Positions 55,707 to 63,349 of a DNA stretch of 64,000 nt are shown one piece after another. The position numbers and the translations under genes were made by a program. Origin of the DNA: CAYQQQ01 sp964420125 (GTDB lineage Bacteria; Actinomycetota; Acidimicrobiia; Acidimicrobiales; Microtrichaceae); contig CAYQQQ010000004.1 of NCBI GenBank assembly GCA_964420125.1, positions 144,284-208,283 of the forward strand, in the 5' to 3' direction. Below the pieces are notes generated by a model, which was not told the DNA's origin, searched no databases, and worked only from the letters and a program-made list of their open reading frames with translations. Numbering within the stretch: position 1 is the first letter of the stretch; each line of letters starts with the position of its first letter.

Positions 55707-56261
55707 CTACCCCGGTGGCCGGTCGAAGCGGAGCTCCTTTAGCGCCGCCCACCTTGGGTCAGGCTCCGACTCCTCCGAGTCGCTCTCGCCCTCGACGGCG
55801 ACCGGGAACTCGCCCGGCGACGGGCCCGGGCAGTCCTCCCGGCACAGAGGTGCCAGGGGCAGCGACAGCACCACCGCGTCACGGACGGCCGGACCCAGAT
55901 CGATCCAGCCGTCCCGCACCAGCTGGACCTCGTCTCCGTCGGGCTCCTCGAGGGTGCCGGGCGCGTCGGCGAACAGCTCGGAGACCTCGGCGGCCACCTC
56001 CCCGGAGGCCTCGCCCAGGCATCGACGGCACTCTCCCTGCCAGGCCATCCTGGCGGCGCCCTCGACCCGGATGCCCCCTCGGATGGACTCGAGGGCCACC
56101 GTCACCACCACCGGAGCACCGCCGACCTCCGCCGACCCGACCCGCAGACCTGCGAGGTCCAGCTCCCCGTGGGCCTCCTGTCGGGAGCCCGGGTGGCGCT
56201 GCAGGTCCCGGACCCGCACGCGCAGGCTCGGAGCCCCTCCGGCGGCATCGCCGGAGGACAC
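55707..56261 (-). CDS. yceD: YceD/DUF177 family protein
   Basis: A 184-residue protein of the DUF177 family encoded just before rpmF, implicated in 23S rRNA accumulation. The two conserved Cys of the C-terminal region are present in QGECRRCLGEASGEVAAEV, with LAPLCREDCPG giving a second Cys pair. The N-terminal half is beta-rich (GELDLAGLRVGSAEV). GTG 56261 is one base after the stop of the coiled-coil gene. Confidence 0.85.
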   Translation of the reverse strand: MSSGDAAGGAPSLRVRVRDLQRHPGSRQEAHGELDLAGLRVGSAEVGGAPVVVTVALESIRGGIRVEGAARMAWQGECRRCLGEASGEVAAEVSELFADAPGTLEEPDGDEVQLVRDGWIDLGPAVRDAVVLSLPLAPLCREDCPGPSPGEFPVAVEGESDSEESEPDPRWAALKELRFDRPPG

Positions 56262-56262
56262 C

Positions 56263-56859
56263 TCAGGTCTCCTGGCCGTCCACCGCGGGGGTGACGCCCG
56301 TGGACGGCTCCTCCATCCCCCCGAGCTCCGACTCCTCGAGGCTCGGGGCAGCAAGGCGCTGACGTCCGGCTGCGACCGACTTCTGCACCTTGGCCAGCAC
56401 GTTCTCGAAGCTGGCGAGGCGCTGGTCGCAGAAGTCCTCCGTCTCGCGGCGCATGCGACGAGCCGTGGTCTCGGCCTCCTCGATGATCTGGCGCGCGCGC
56501 AGCTCCGCGGCCTTCACCACCTCTGTGCGCTGGACCATCTGCGCGACCCTCGACTTCGCCTCACCGATGAGCTCCTCGGCCTCCCGGCGGGTCTTGTGGC
56601 GGAACTCCTCTCGCTCCTTCAGCAGCCAGCGGGCGGAGCGGATCTCCTCCGGCAGACGGGCCTGGGCCTCCTCCAGCATGTCGAGCAGCTCGTCGCGGTT
56701 CACGCGGACCGAGGCCGACATCGGGATGCCCGGCGCCCCCTCCACCAGCTCGATCGCCTGTTGGAGGTACTGGTCCACCTCGGGCACCCGGTAGGGGCTG
56801 GGATCGCTCGACCGATCGGCGGGCGCACGTTCGGCAGGGTCGCGCTCTGGGGTGTTCAT
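56263..56859 (-). CDS. Coiled-coil (DivIVA/ATP synthase B-like) protein
   Basis: A 198-residue hydrophilic protein. A 40-residue Pro/Asp/Arg head leads to VPEVDQYLQQAIELVEGAPG, then a continuous coiled coil from about 55 to 165 rich in Glu/Arg/Ala. It has no membrane segment. Genes of this type stand between coaD and yceD in actinobacteria and are labelled cell-division initiation or ATP-synthase-B-like. A structural or polarity role is likely, but no function is shown by the sequence. It starts at ATG 56859. Confidence 0.75.
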   Translation of the reverse strand: MNTPERDPAERAPADRSSDPSPYRVPEVDQYLQQAIELVEGAPGIPMSASVRVNRDELLDMLEEAQARLPEEIRSARWLLKEREEFRHKTRREAEELIGEAKSRVAQMVQRTEVVKAAELRARQIIEEAETTARRMRRETEDFCDQRLASFENVLAKVQKSVAAGRQRLAAPSLEESELGGMEEPSTGVTPAVDGQET

Positions 56860-56940
56860 GGCCTCACCAGTGTGCGTCCTGGTGGCCCCGAGACGGTGGC
56901 AATCCGTCCATCGACCAGTTTCGGTCCCCGGAGGTTGCCG

Positions 56941-57432
56941 TCACGGCGTGCTCCCGCCGGTGAAGCGATCCTTCAGGCGGTTGGCGACCGGGTCCGGGAC
57001 CATGCCCTCCACCGACCCGCCGAAGCGGGCGACCTCGCGGATCAGACGGGAGGCCAGGAAAGAGTTCCGCGACGCCGAGGGGATGAACAACGTGTCCATC
57101 CCGGAGATGTTGCGGTTCATCTGCGCCATCTGCAGCTCGGACTCGAAGTCCGACACCGCACGCAAGCCCTTGACGATGAAGTCGGCGCCGATGTCGCGCG
57201 CCAGGTCCACCACCAACGAGGAGAACATGGTGACCTCGACGTTGGGCAGGTGGGCGAGCGACGACTCGATCAGCTCCCGTCGGTCCTCCAGGCTGAACAG
57301 CGGCTCGCCCTTCTGGGGGTTGCGCATCGCCGCCACCACGACTCGGTCGAACAGTCGGGAGGCGGTCTCGACGATCTCGACGTGTCCGTTGTGGATGGGA
57401 TCGAAGGAACCGGGGTAGAGCACCACCGTCAC
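56941..57432 (-). CDS. coaD: Phosphopantetheine adenylyltransferase
   Basis: Penultimate step of coenzyme A synthesis. The 163 residues have the nucleotidyltransferase motif YPGSFDPIHNGHVEIVE (HxGH), KGLRAVSDFESELQMAQMNR and the SSRLIREVA-like LASRLIREVARFGG. GTG 57432 overlaps the rsmD stop (GTGA), so the two are translationally coupled. Confidence 0.96.
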   Translation of the reverse strand: MTVVLYPGSFDPIHNGHVEIVETASRLFDRVVVAAMRNPQKGEPLFSLEDRRELIESSLAHLPNVEVTMFSSLVVDLARDIGADFIVKGLRAVSDFESELQMAQMNRNISGMDTLFIPSASRNSFLASRLIREVARFGGSVEGMVPDPVANRLKDRFTGGSTP

Positions 57433-57998
57433 GGCGTCGAACCTCCTGAGGGGAGCGGCGGGTGGCCTTCGGCAACGATGACCACGGTAGCCCCATACCG
57501 ACGCGCTCTCACCACCGCCCTATCGGGTGGGACCTCGATCTCGCGATCCGACTCGATCACCACGACGGCTGCAGGCACGAGCGTCAGCAGCTGCCCCCAT
57601 CGATCGAAGGCGTACGGCGGATCGAGGATCGCCAGGTCCCAACACCGCCGCCGTGAGTCCTGCGCCGCACCTTCGCTGCGGAGGAACGACAGCGCCTCGG
57701 CCTGCACCACGGTGGCGCGCTCCCCCAGGTCACATCGCTGCAGGTTGCCACGCACGGCGTCCACCGCAGACCTCGAGCGCTCCACGAACGTCGCCTCCGC
57801 CGCTCCCCTGGAGAGCGCCTCGATCCCCATCGCTCCCGAGCCGGCGAAAAGATCGAGCACCCGGGCGCCCTCCACGGCCCCCATCGAGTGCAGCGCGTTG
57901 AACACCGCCTCCCGCACCCGATCGGTGGTGGGGCGAACCGACGGACCGGGTGGAGCGCTCAAGGTCCTGCCTCGGGCCGAGCCGGCCACCACCCTCAT
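57429..57998 (-). CDS. rsmD: 16S rRNA (guanine(966)-N2)-methyltransferase
   Basis: SAM-dependent methylation of G966 in 16S rRNA. The 189 residues have the start MRVVAGSARGRTLSAPPG, RPTTDRVREAVFNAL, the SAM loop VLDLFAGSGAMGIEALSRGA and the catalytic DPPY. It stands directly before coaD, the usual pair. ATG 57998 is about 90 bases from the divergent oxidoreductase start. Confidence 0.95.
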   Translation of the reverse strand: MRVVAGSARGRTLSAPPGPSVRPTTDRVREAVFNALHSMGAVEGARVLDLFAGSGAMGIEALSRGAAEATFVERSRSAVDAVRGNLQRCDLGERATVVQAEALSFLRSEGAAQDSRRRCWDLAILDPPYAFDRWGQLLTLVPAAVVVIESDREIEVPPDRAVVRARRYGATVVIVAEGHPPLPSGGSTP

Positions 57999-58075
57999 GT
58001 CGGCAGGGAGCGGCCTGCGTCCCACGGGGGCGGGGAGATCACGCACATCCGTGACGCAGGCTACCGCCGCTGTGG

Positions 58076-58081
58076 CATCCT
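58076..58081 (+). promoter_or_regulatory. Possible -10 box CATCCT of the flavin oxidoreductase gene
   Basis: CATCCT ends seven bases before ATG 58089; its spacing fits the leaderless pattern although the first base departs from TANNNT. Confidence 0.3.
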
Positions 58082-58088
58082 CTCGCCC

Positions 58089-59276
58089 ATGGACGCCAAC
58101 TCGAGCGACACCCTCCGCAGCTCGCCGCGCTGGAGCACGCCCTTCGCACTCGGACCGGTCACGTTGCGCAACCGGGTGGTGAAGGCCGCCTCCTTCGAAG
58201 GCCGCTGCAAGGCCAACCTGGTCACCGACGCGCTGATCGAGTTCCACCGGGAGCTGGCCGCCGGCGGCGTGGGCATGACCACGCTGGCCTTCTGCGCCGT
58301 CAGCCCCGAGGCCCGCGGCGCGCCGGGCGAGCTCATCCTCACTCCGGCGGCGTCGGAGGGCCTGGCACGGCTCGCCGAGGCCGTCCACGCCGAAGGAGCC
58401 GCCGTGTCGGCCCAGATCGGCCACGCCGGCGCGGTGGCAGCCGGCATCGGCGTGCGGGCCGTGTCGCCCTCGCCGATCTTCTCCCCCCTGGCCATGCAGC
58501 GCACCCGCGGCCTCGCCGAGGAGGAGATCCTCAAGGTGATCGGCGACTTCGCCTCGGGGGCCCGGATCGTGGCCGATGCCGGCTACGACGCCATCGAGCT
58601 GCACTTCGGCCACGGCTACCTGCCCTCGGAGTTCCTGAGCCCCAAGCTCAACAAGCGCACCGACGGCTGGGGGGGTTCCCTCGAGGGCCGGGCCCGCTTC
58701 TGCCGGGAGATCGCCGAGGCTGTGCGGGGCGCGGTCGGCGACCGGTTGGCGGTCACCGCCAAGCTCAACATGGACGACGGGGCCCGCGGCGGCCTGTGGC
58801 TCGACGAGTCGGTGCCGATCGCCCGTCTGCTCGAGGCCGACGGACACCTCGACGCCCTGCAGCTGACCTGCGGCAGCTCGCTGCAGAACCCGATGTACCT
58901 GTTCCGCGGCGAGGTCCCCCTCGACGAGATGTCGGTCGCCGTGCCGAAGGCGTTCCGGCCCGGGTTCCGCATCGGTGGCGGAGTGTTCCTCAGGAAGTAC
59001 CCCTTCGAGGAGGCCTACCTGCTGCCCATGGCGCGCCAGTTCCGCGAGGCGCTCGACATGCCGCTGATGCTGCTGGGCGGCATCAACCGCCTGGACACGA
59101 TCGAGGCCGCCCTGGCCGAGGGCTTCGAGATGGTGGCCATGGCACGAGCCCTCCTGCGTCAGCCTGATCTGCTGGCGCGATTCGACAAGGGCGACACCAA
59201 CGAGGGGCTGTGCGTGCACTGCAACAAGTGCATGCCCAGCATCTACACCGGCACCCGCTGCGTGCTGCGCGACTGA
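58089..59276 (+). CDS. NADH:flavin oxidoreductase / Old Yellow Enzyme family
   Basis: A 395-residue FMN TIM-barrel enzyme. PFALGPVTLRNRVVKAASFE opens the barrel, HFGHGYLPSEFLSPKLNKRT and DGWGGSLEGRARFCREI are the classic OYE signatures, and the C-terminus carries CVHCNKC and a later Cys (GTRC), a 4Fe-4S pattern like 2,4-dienoyl-CoA reductase. The FAD/NAD domains of that enzyme are absent; the protein ends just after the Cys motif. Substrate unknown. It is a lone plus-strand gene between rsmD and recG. Confidence 0.87.
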   Translation: MDANSSDTLRSSPRWSTPFALGPVTLRNRVVKAASFEGRCKANLVTDALIEFHRELAAGGVGMTTLAFCAVSPEARGAPGELILTPAASEGLARLAEAVHAEGAAVSAQIGHAGAVAAGIGVRAVSPSPIFSPLAMQRTRGLAEEEILKVIGDFASGARIVADAGYDAIELHFGHGYLPSEFLSPKLNKRTDGWGGSLEGRARFCREIAEAVRGAVGDRLAVTAKLNMDDGARGGLWLDESVPIARLLEADGHLDALQLTCGSSLQNPMYLFRGEVPLDEMSVAVPKAFRPGFRIGGGVFLRKYPFEEAYLLPMARQFREALDMPLMLLGGINRLDTIEAALAEGFEMVAMARALLRQPDLLARFDKGDTNEGLCVHCNKCMPSIYTGTRCVLRD

Positions 59277-59300
59277 CGGTGAGAGCGGTGAGCTGGACCG

Positions 59301-61472
59301 TCAGCCCTTGGTGAGGAACTCCTCGTCCTCAGGGGCGAGGAGCACCTCGATCTCCTCCTCGAGTCCCGGATGCTGGCTCAGCCCGTCGCCGTCGCCCACC
59401 AGCTCGAAGGCCACCTCCCGAGCCTTCTCCACCCACGTCCGGTCGCGCCGCAGCGAGGCGAGCCGTAGGTCGCTGCGGCCCTTCTGGCGCTCACCCATCA
59501 CAGTGCCCTCGCCTCGCAGGTCGAGGTCGACCTCCGCCAGCTCGAATCCGTCGGTGGTGCGGACCATCGCCCCCAGACGGGCCTGGGCCTCCTCGGTGAG
59601 GTCACCCCGCGCCACCAGCACGCACCGGCTCGGCGCGTCGCCTCGCCCCACCCGCCCCCGGAGCTGGTGGAGCTGGGCGATGCCGAAGCGATCGGCGTCG
59701 AGCACCACCATCACCGTCGCCTCGGGCACGTCCACCCCGACCTCGATCACGGTGGTGGCCACCAGCACGTCGATCGAACCGTGGCGGAACTGCTCCATCA
59801 CCGCCTGCTTCTCGTCGGCCTTCAGACGGCCGTGGAGGAGTCCGAGCCGAAGGCCGCTCAGCTCCCCGGCCGCCAGCTCCTCGTACACCTCACCGGCCGC
59901 AGAGGCCTCCACCCGCTCCGAGCCCTCGATCAGCGGGCACACCACATAGGCACGGTGGCCCGCGTCGACCTCCTCGCGGACCAGCTGCCACACCTGGGTG
60001 ATCTCCTCCTCCGTGTGCGCCGCCGTGGTCCTGATCGGCTGACGGCCCGGTGGGAGCTCGTCGAGCACGGTCACGTCCAGATCTCCGTAGACCGTCATGG
60101 CCGCGGTGCGCGGGATGGGTGTCGCGGTCATCACGAGCACGTCGGGCACGCTGCCGTCGAGGTTGGCCCGGCGCAGCGCCGCGCGCTGCTCCACCCCGAA
60201 CCGGTGCTGCTCGTCGATGACCACGACCCCGAGGGACGGGAACTCGACCGAACCGTGGATCAGCGCGTGGGTCCCGATCACCAGGTCGACCGTGCCGTCC
60301 CTCAGACCTTCCTGGATGCGACGCCGCTCCGCCGCCGGCGTGCGGTTGGTCAGCAGGGCCACCTCGACGGGCCGGTCGCCGAACAGGCTCGCCTCCGAGC
60401 AGAGGGTGACGCCGTCCAGCATCCGCCGGAGGGCGGCGGCGTGCTGCTCGGCCAGGACCTCCGTGGGGGCCATCAGCGCGCCCTGGTGACCTCCTTGCAC
60501 GGCGCACAGCATGGCGGCAACCGCCACGATGGTCTTGCCGGCTCCGACGTCGCCCTGCAGCAGCCGGTGCATGGGAACGGGCGACCCCAGATCCACGCGG
60601 ATCTCCTCGATCGCCCGACGCTGCGCGCCGGTCAGCTCGTGGGGGAGGCCGTCGAGGAAGCGTCGCACCAGACCCTGCGCCGTACCCTCACGATCACCCG
60701 CAGCGTGGGCGATGCCCTTGGCGGTGCGCTCCACCTGCCGCTTCGTGCGCACCAGCGACAGCTGGATCCGCAGCAACTCGTCGAACACCAGGCGGCTACG
60801 GGCGTCACGCACCTCGGCCATCGACGCCGGGGCGTGGATGGCGGCGAGGGCCTCGGCCCGGCCGATCAGGTGGAGGCCCTCGAGGACCTCCGCCGGCACC
60901 GGGTCGTCGAGGCCCCGCTTGCGGCATCGCTGGAGCACCTGCACCACCCACGCTCCGAGCTCCCAGCTGGTGAGGCGCGCCTTGTCGGACTGCGGATAGA
61001 TGGGCACGACCCGCCCGGTCCGATCGCCGACGAGGTCGACCACGGGGTTGGTCATCTGCCTGCGGCCCCGGAAGATCTCGACCTTGCCGAACACGGCCAC
61101 GTCATGGGCGCCGTTGGGCCCGGACGGATCGAGCTGGCGTTCCCGCCACGGCTGGTTGAAGAAGCTGAGCCGCAGCGAGCCGCTCCCGTCGCCGAGCTCG
61201 GCCACCACGAGCGTCCTACCTCGTCGGATCCGCTGCGTGCTCACCGAGCGGACCTCACCGATCACCAGGGCCTCCTCCCCCTCGCCGAGCTCTCCGATGC
61301 GCGCCTCGCGGGTTCGGTCGACGTAGCGGCGCGGGTAGTGGAACAGCAGGTCGACCAGCGTCCTCAGGCCCATCTGGTGGAGGCTCTCCACCTTTCTCGG
61401 GCCGACCTTGGCCAGCCGCTCCACACCCATCCCGTGGAGCTCCGCCAGGGTGATCGGCTGGTCGCCGGGCAT
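59301..61472 (-). CDS. recG: ATP-dependent DNA helicase RecG
   Basis: Branched-DNA helicase that regresses forks and processes recombination intermediates. The 723 residues have the wedge/OB domain (about 60-160), Walker A GDVGAGKT (about 307), DEQHRFGVEQRAALR (about 418), TATPIPRT and motif VI QLRGRVGRG. ATG 61472 lies eight bases after the stop of the DAK2-like gene, so both form one transcript. Length and order fit actinobacterial RecG. Confidence 0.96.
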   Translation of the reverse strand: MPGDQPITLAELHGMGVERLAKVGPRKVESLHQMGLRTLVDLLFHYPRRYVDRTREARIGELGEGEEALVIGEVRSVSTQRIRRGRTLVVAELGDGSGSLRLSFFNQPWRERQLDPSGPNGAHDVAVFGKVEIFRGRRQMTNPVVDLVGDRTGRVVPIYPQSDKARLTSWELGAWVVQVLQRCRKRGLDDPVPAEVLEGLHLIGRAEALAAIHAPASMAEVRDARSRLVFDELLRIQLSLVRTKRQVERTAKGIAHAAGDREGTAQGLVRRFLDGLPHELTGAQRRAIEEIRVDLGSPVPMHRLLQGDVGAGKTIVAVAAMLCAVQGGHQGALMAPTEVLAEQHAAALRRMLDGVTLCSEASLFGDRPVEVALLTNRTPAAERRRIQEGLRDGTVDLVIGTHALIHGSVEFPSLGVVVIDEQHRFGVEQRAALRRANLDGSVPDVLVMTATPIPRTAAMTVYGDLDVTVLDELPPGRQPIRTTAAHTEEEITQVWQLVREEVDAGHRAYVVCPLIEGSERVEASAAGEVYEELAAGELSGLRLGLLHGRLKADEKQAVMEQFRHGSIDVLVATTVIEVGVDVPEATVMVVLDADRFGIAQLHQLRGRVGRGDAPSRCVLVARGDLTEEAQARLGAMVRTTDGFELAEVDLDLRGEGTVMGERQKGRSDLRLASLRRDRTWVEKAREVAFELVGDGDGLSQHPGLEEEIEVLLAPEDEEFLTKG

Positions 61473-61480
61473 CGGTGGGC

Positions 61481-62449
61481 TCAACCGGCGCCGACCGCCA
61501 CCGGCGACGCCTGCCCCGCGGCCTCGGGCAACCCACCGACGAGGTGGATGTCGACATCCCGGGGCCGGCCGTGGCCCGCCAGCACCTCGATCACCGCACC
61601 GGGCATCGCGGTGCGCACCGTGACCACCCAGGCGCCCGCGCCCGCATCGAGGCAGACCAGCTCTCCGAGCTCCAGGAGCTCGTCCTCCAGGCTCACCACC
61701 GATTCGACGCCCTCGAGATGGGGCTCCAGCCGGCACGACACCTCGTAGCGCAGCACCTCTCGCGAACCTCCGGGGGCGGTCACCGTTGCCGGCTCCTCCG
61801 GCGGCGTCGGCAGCGGCTCACCGGTGACCACGCTGGCCAGCGTGTCCAGCACGAGCAGGAGTCCCGCGGCTGCGGCATCCACCACACCTCGGGTCGCCAG
61901 GCGCTGGTTGGCCTCCGGGCCCCGCTCGAGCTCCTCCAACCCGCCGTCGGCGGCCTGGAGGATCACCTCGGCGAGCTCCGCCCCAGAATCGGCGGCCGAG
62001 AGCGCCGAGTCCGCCACCACCGTCAGCACGGCGGCGAAGCCCCCAGGGTCGTCGCCGGCGTCGGAGGGCGCGAAGCGCTCCGCCGCGGCTTCGAGGGCCA
62101 GCGCCAAGCGGCCCGCGTCCACACGGTCCGCGTTGCGGAGCACCTCCGCCATGCCATCGAACGACGTCACCAGGTCGCGCCCTGCGCGGGTGGTGCATCC
62201 CCGTCGGCCGCCGTCGACCAGGGCGGAGCACATCGTCGCGAAGTCCGAACCGGGTCGGGCGGCCTGGACCGCCAGCTCCAGCGTGCGAGCGAGGTCTGCG
62301 CCCACCCCCGGGATCACCGCATCGGACGGGTCGTCGGATGGTGGGTCGCTGTGGAGCCGGTCCAGGGCGGCGGCGTGGCTGTCGAGCACCCGCGAAGCCG
62401 TCGCCAGTGCCTCGAGGAGATCCCCCGGTCCGAGGCTGCTCAGCGCCAT
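61481..62449 (-). CDS. Degenerate DAK2-domain (FakA/YloV-like) protein
   Basis: A 322-residue protein at the usual DAK2 position between rpmB and recG. The helical opening (LLEALATASRVLDSHAAALD) matches DAK2/FakA, the ATP-binding subunit of fatty acid kinase. The following metal-phosphate motif (normally NVFPVPDGDTGTNM) is replaced by LHSDPPSDDPSDAVIPG, and later glycine loops are weak. The family is often near 550 residues, so this one is short as well as altered. Catalysis is doubtful; the fold assignment rests on position and helix pattern. ATG 62449 has TACCAT six bases upstream. Confidence 0.65.
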   Translation of the reverse strand: MALSSLGPGDLLEALATASRVLDSHAAALDRLHSDPPSDDPSDAVIPGVGADLARTLELAVQAARPGSDFATMCSALVDGGRRGCTTRAGRDLVTSFDGMAEVLRNADRVDAGRLALALEAAAERFAPSDAGDDPGGFAAVLTVVADSALSAADSGAELAEVILQAADGGLEELERGPEANQRLATRGVVDAAAAGLLLVLDTLASVVTGEPLPTPPEEPATVTAPGGSREVLRYEVSCRLEPHLEGVESVVSLEDELLELGELVCLDAGAGAWVVTVRTAMPGAVIEVLAGHGRPRDVDIHLVGGLPEAAGQASPVAVGAG

Positions 62450-62455
62450 GTGGCC

Positions 62456-62461
62456 ATGGTA
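62456..62461 (-). promoter_or_regulatory. -10 box TACCAT of the leaderless DAK2-like gene
   Basis: TACCAT on the minus strand ends six bases before ATG 62449 with no ribosome site. Confidence 0.45.
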
Positions 62462-62526
62462 CGCGAGCAACCGGCCTGCGGGGCCGCCGAAGCGTCGATC
62501 CTCCGGGCAGGTCGTGCGTCCGCGCA

Positions 62527-62556
62527 GCTTGGGGTCGCGGTCGGGGGTTCGCTACC
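62527..62556 (+). promoter_or_regulatory. Promoter of rpmB
   Basis: TTGGGG (62527-62532), an 18-base spacer and TACCAT (62551-62556). The leader is about 80 bases and ends in AGAGGAA before ATG 62644. Confidence 0.5.
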
Positions 62557-62643
62557 ATGGTCGGTCGGCCTGGAGGTGCGCCCCATCGGGCGCCCCCCGA
62601 AGCGGGCGTCACCTCGCCCCGGAGTTCGTCGAAGAGGAAACCC

Positions 62644-62856
62644 ATGGCTGCGGTGTGTGAGATCTGCGACAAGCGACCGGTGTTCGGCATGCGGGTGAGC
62701 CACTCGCACCGTCGCACCAAGCGGCGCTGGAACCCGAACATCCAGCGCATCCGCGTGCAGGTCGGAGGCGCGACCCGACGAATGAACGTGTGCACGCGCT
62801 GCATCAAGGCCGGCAAGGTGACGAAGCCCGTCCGCCGCGCCACCCCCTCCGTCTGA
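62644..62856 (+). CDS. rpmB: 50S ribosomal protein L28
   Basis: A 70-residue large-subunit protein. It opens MAAVCEICDKRPVFGMRVSH, continues RRTKRRWNPNIQRIRV, and has NVCTRCIKAGKV, so a four-Cys zinc site is complete. It is divergent from the DAK2-like gene, the common rpmB/DAK2/recG arrangement. ATG 62644 has AGAGGAA seven bases upstream. Confidence 0.96.
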   Translation: MAAVCEICDKRPVFGMRVSHSHRRTKRRWNPNIQRIRVQVGGATRRMNVCTRCIKAGKVTKPVRRATPSV

Positions 62857-62903
62857 GCGCGCGGCCGGGCCGCCGCCTGCCCGGCGTTTCCGCTCGAGCT
62901 GCT

Positions 62904-62933
62904 TTGCCGACGCCGGAACCCCCTGGATACGCT
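62904..62933 (+). promoter_or_regulatory. Promoter of the small OB-fold-like gene
   Basis: TTGCCG (62904-62909), an 18-base spacer and TACGCT (62928-62933), about 70 bases before GTG 63001. Confidence 0.4.
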
Positions 62934-63000
62934 TCTTGTTACTCCGTTCACAAGCGGAGCTCGGTCCCTACCGGGGCAGCGCGACATCCGAGGAGCCCAC

Positions 63001-63255
63001 GTGCAAGGCGTGATCAAGTCCTACGACCCGACCACCGGCGACGGGATCGTCATGACCGACACCGACCTGCGGGAGTACGACCTCGCGGCGGATGCGCTCG
63101 AGGGCTCCATCTTCCGCATGCTGCGCCAGGGACAGCGCGTCTGCTTCGACCTGGACGCCGACGGCCTGGCCACCGGACTCAACCTCGGCTCCGAGGTGGA
63201 CATGGGCACGCCGGAGTTCCGTGGGCACGCCGACCCCACCCCCGAGCTCAGCTGA
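63001..63255 (+). CDS. Small cold-shock/OB-fold-like protein
   Basis: An 84-residue acidic protein. The opening VQGVIKSYDPTTGDGIVMTD resembles the first two strands of a cold-shock domain (GxVKxFxxxxGxGFI), followed by LEGSIFRMLRQGQRVCFDLD and DGLATGLNLGSEVDMG, matching the later CSD strands. The aromatic RNA-binding residues (FGFI, FVHF) are missing, so nucleic-acid binding is uncertain. GTG 63001 has GAGGAG five bases upstream. pckG follows 94 bases later. Confidence 0.7.
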   Translation: MQGVIKSYDPTTGDGIVMTDTDLREYDLAADALEGSIFRMLRQGQRVCFDLDADGLATGLNLGSEVDMGTPEFRGHADPTPELS

Positions 63256-63349
63256 ACCCCACGTCCCCGTCGCTGCACACCGCGACGTACACCACACCCG
63301 ACGCAGCGCTCGCCGATCCGACGGGTGCTCCCAACGATCAGAGGGAACC

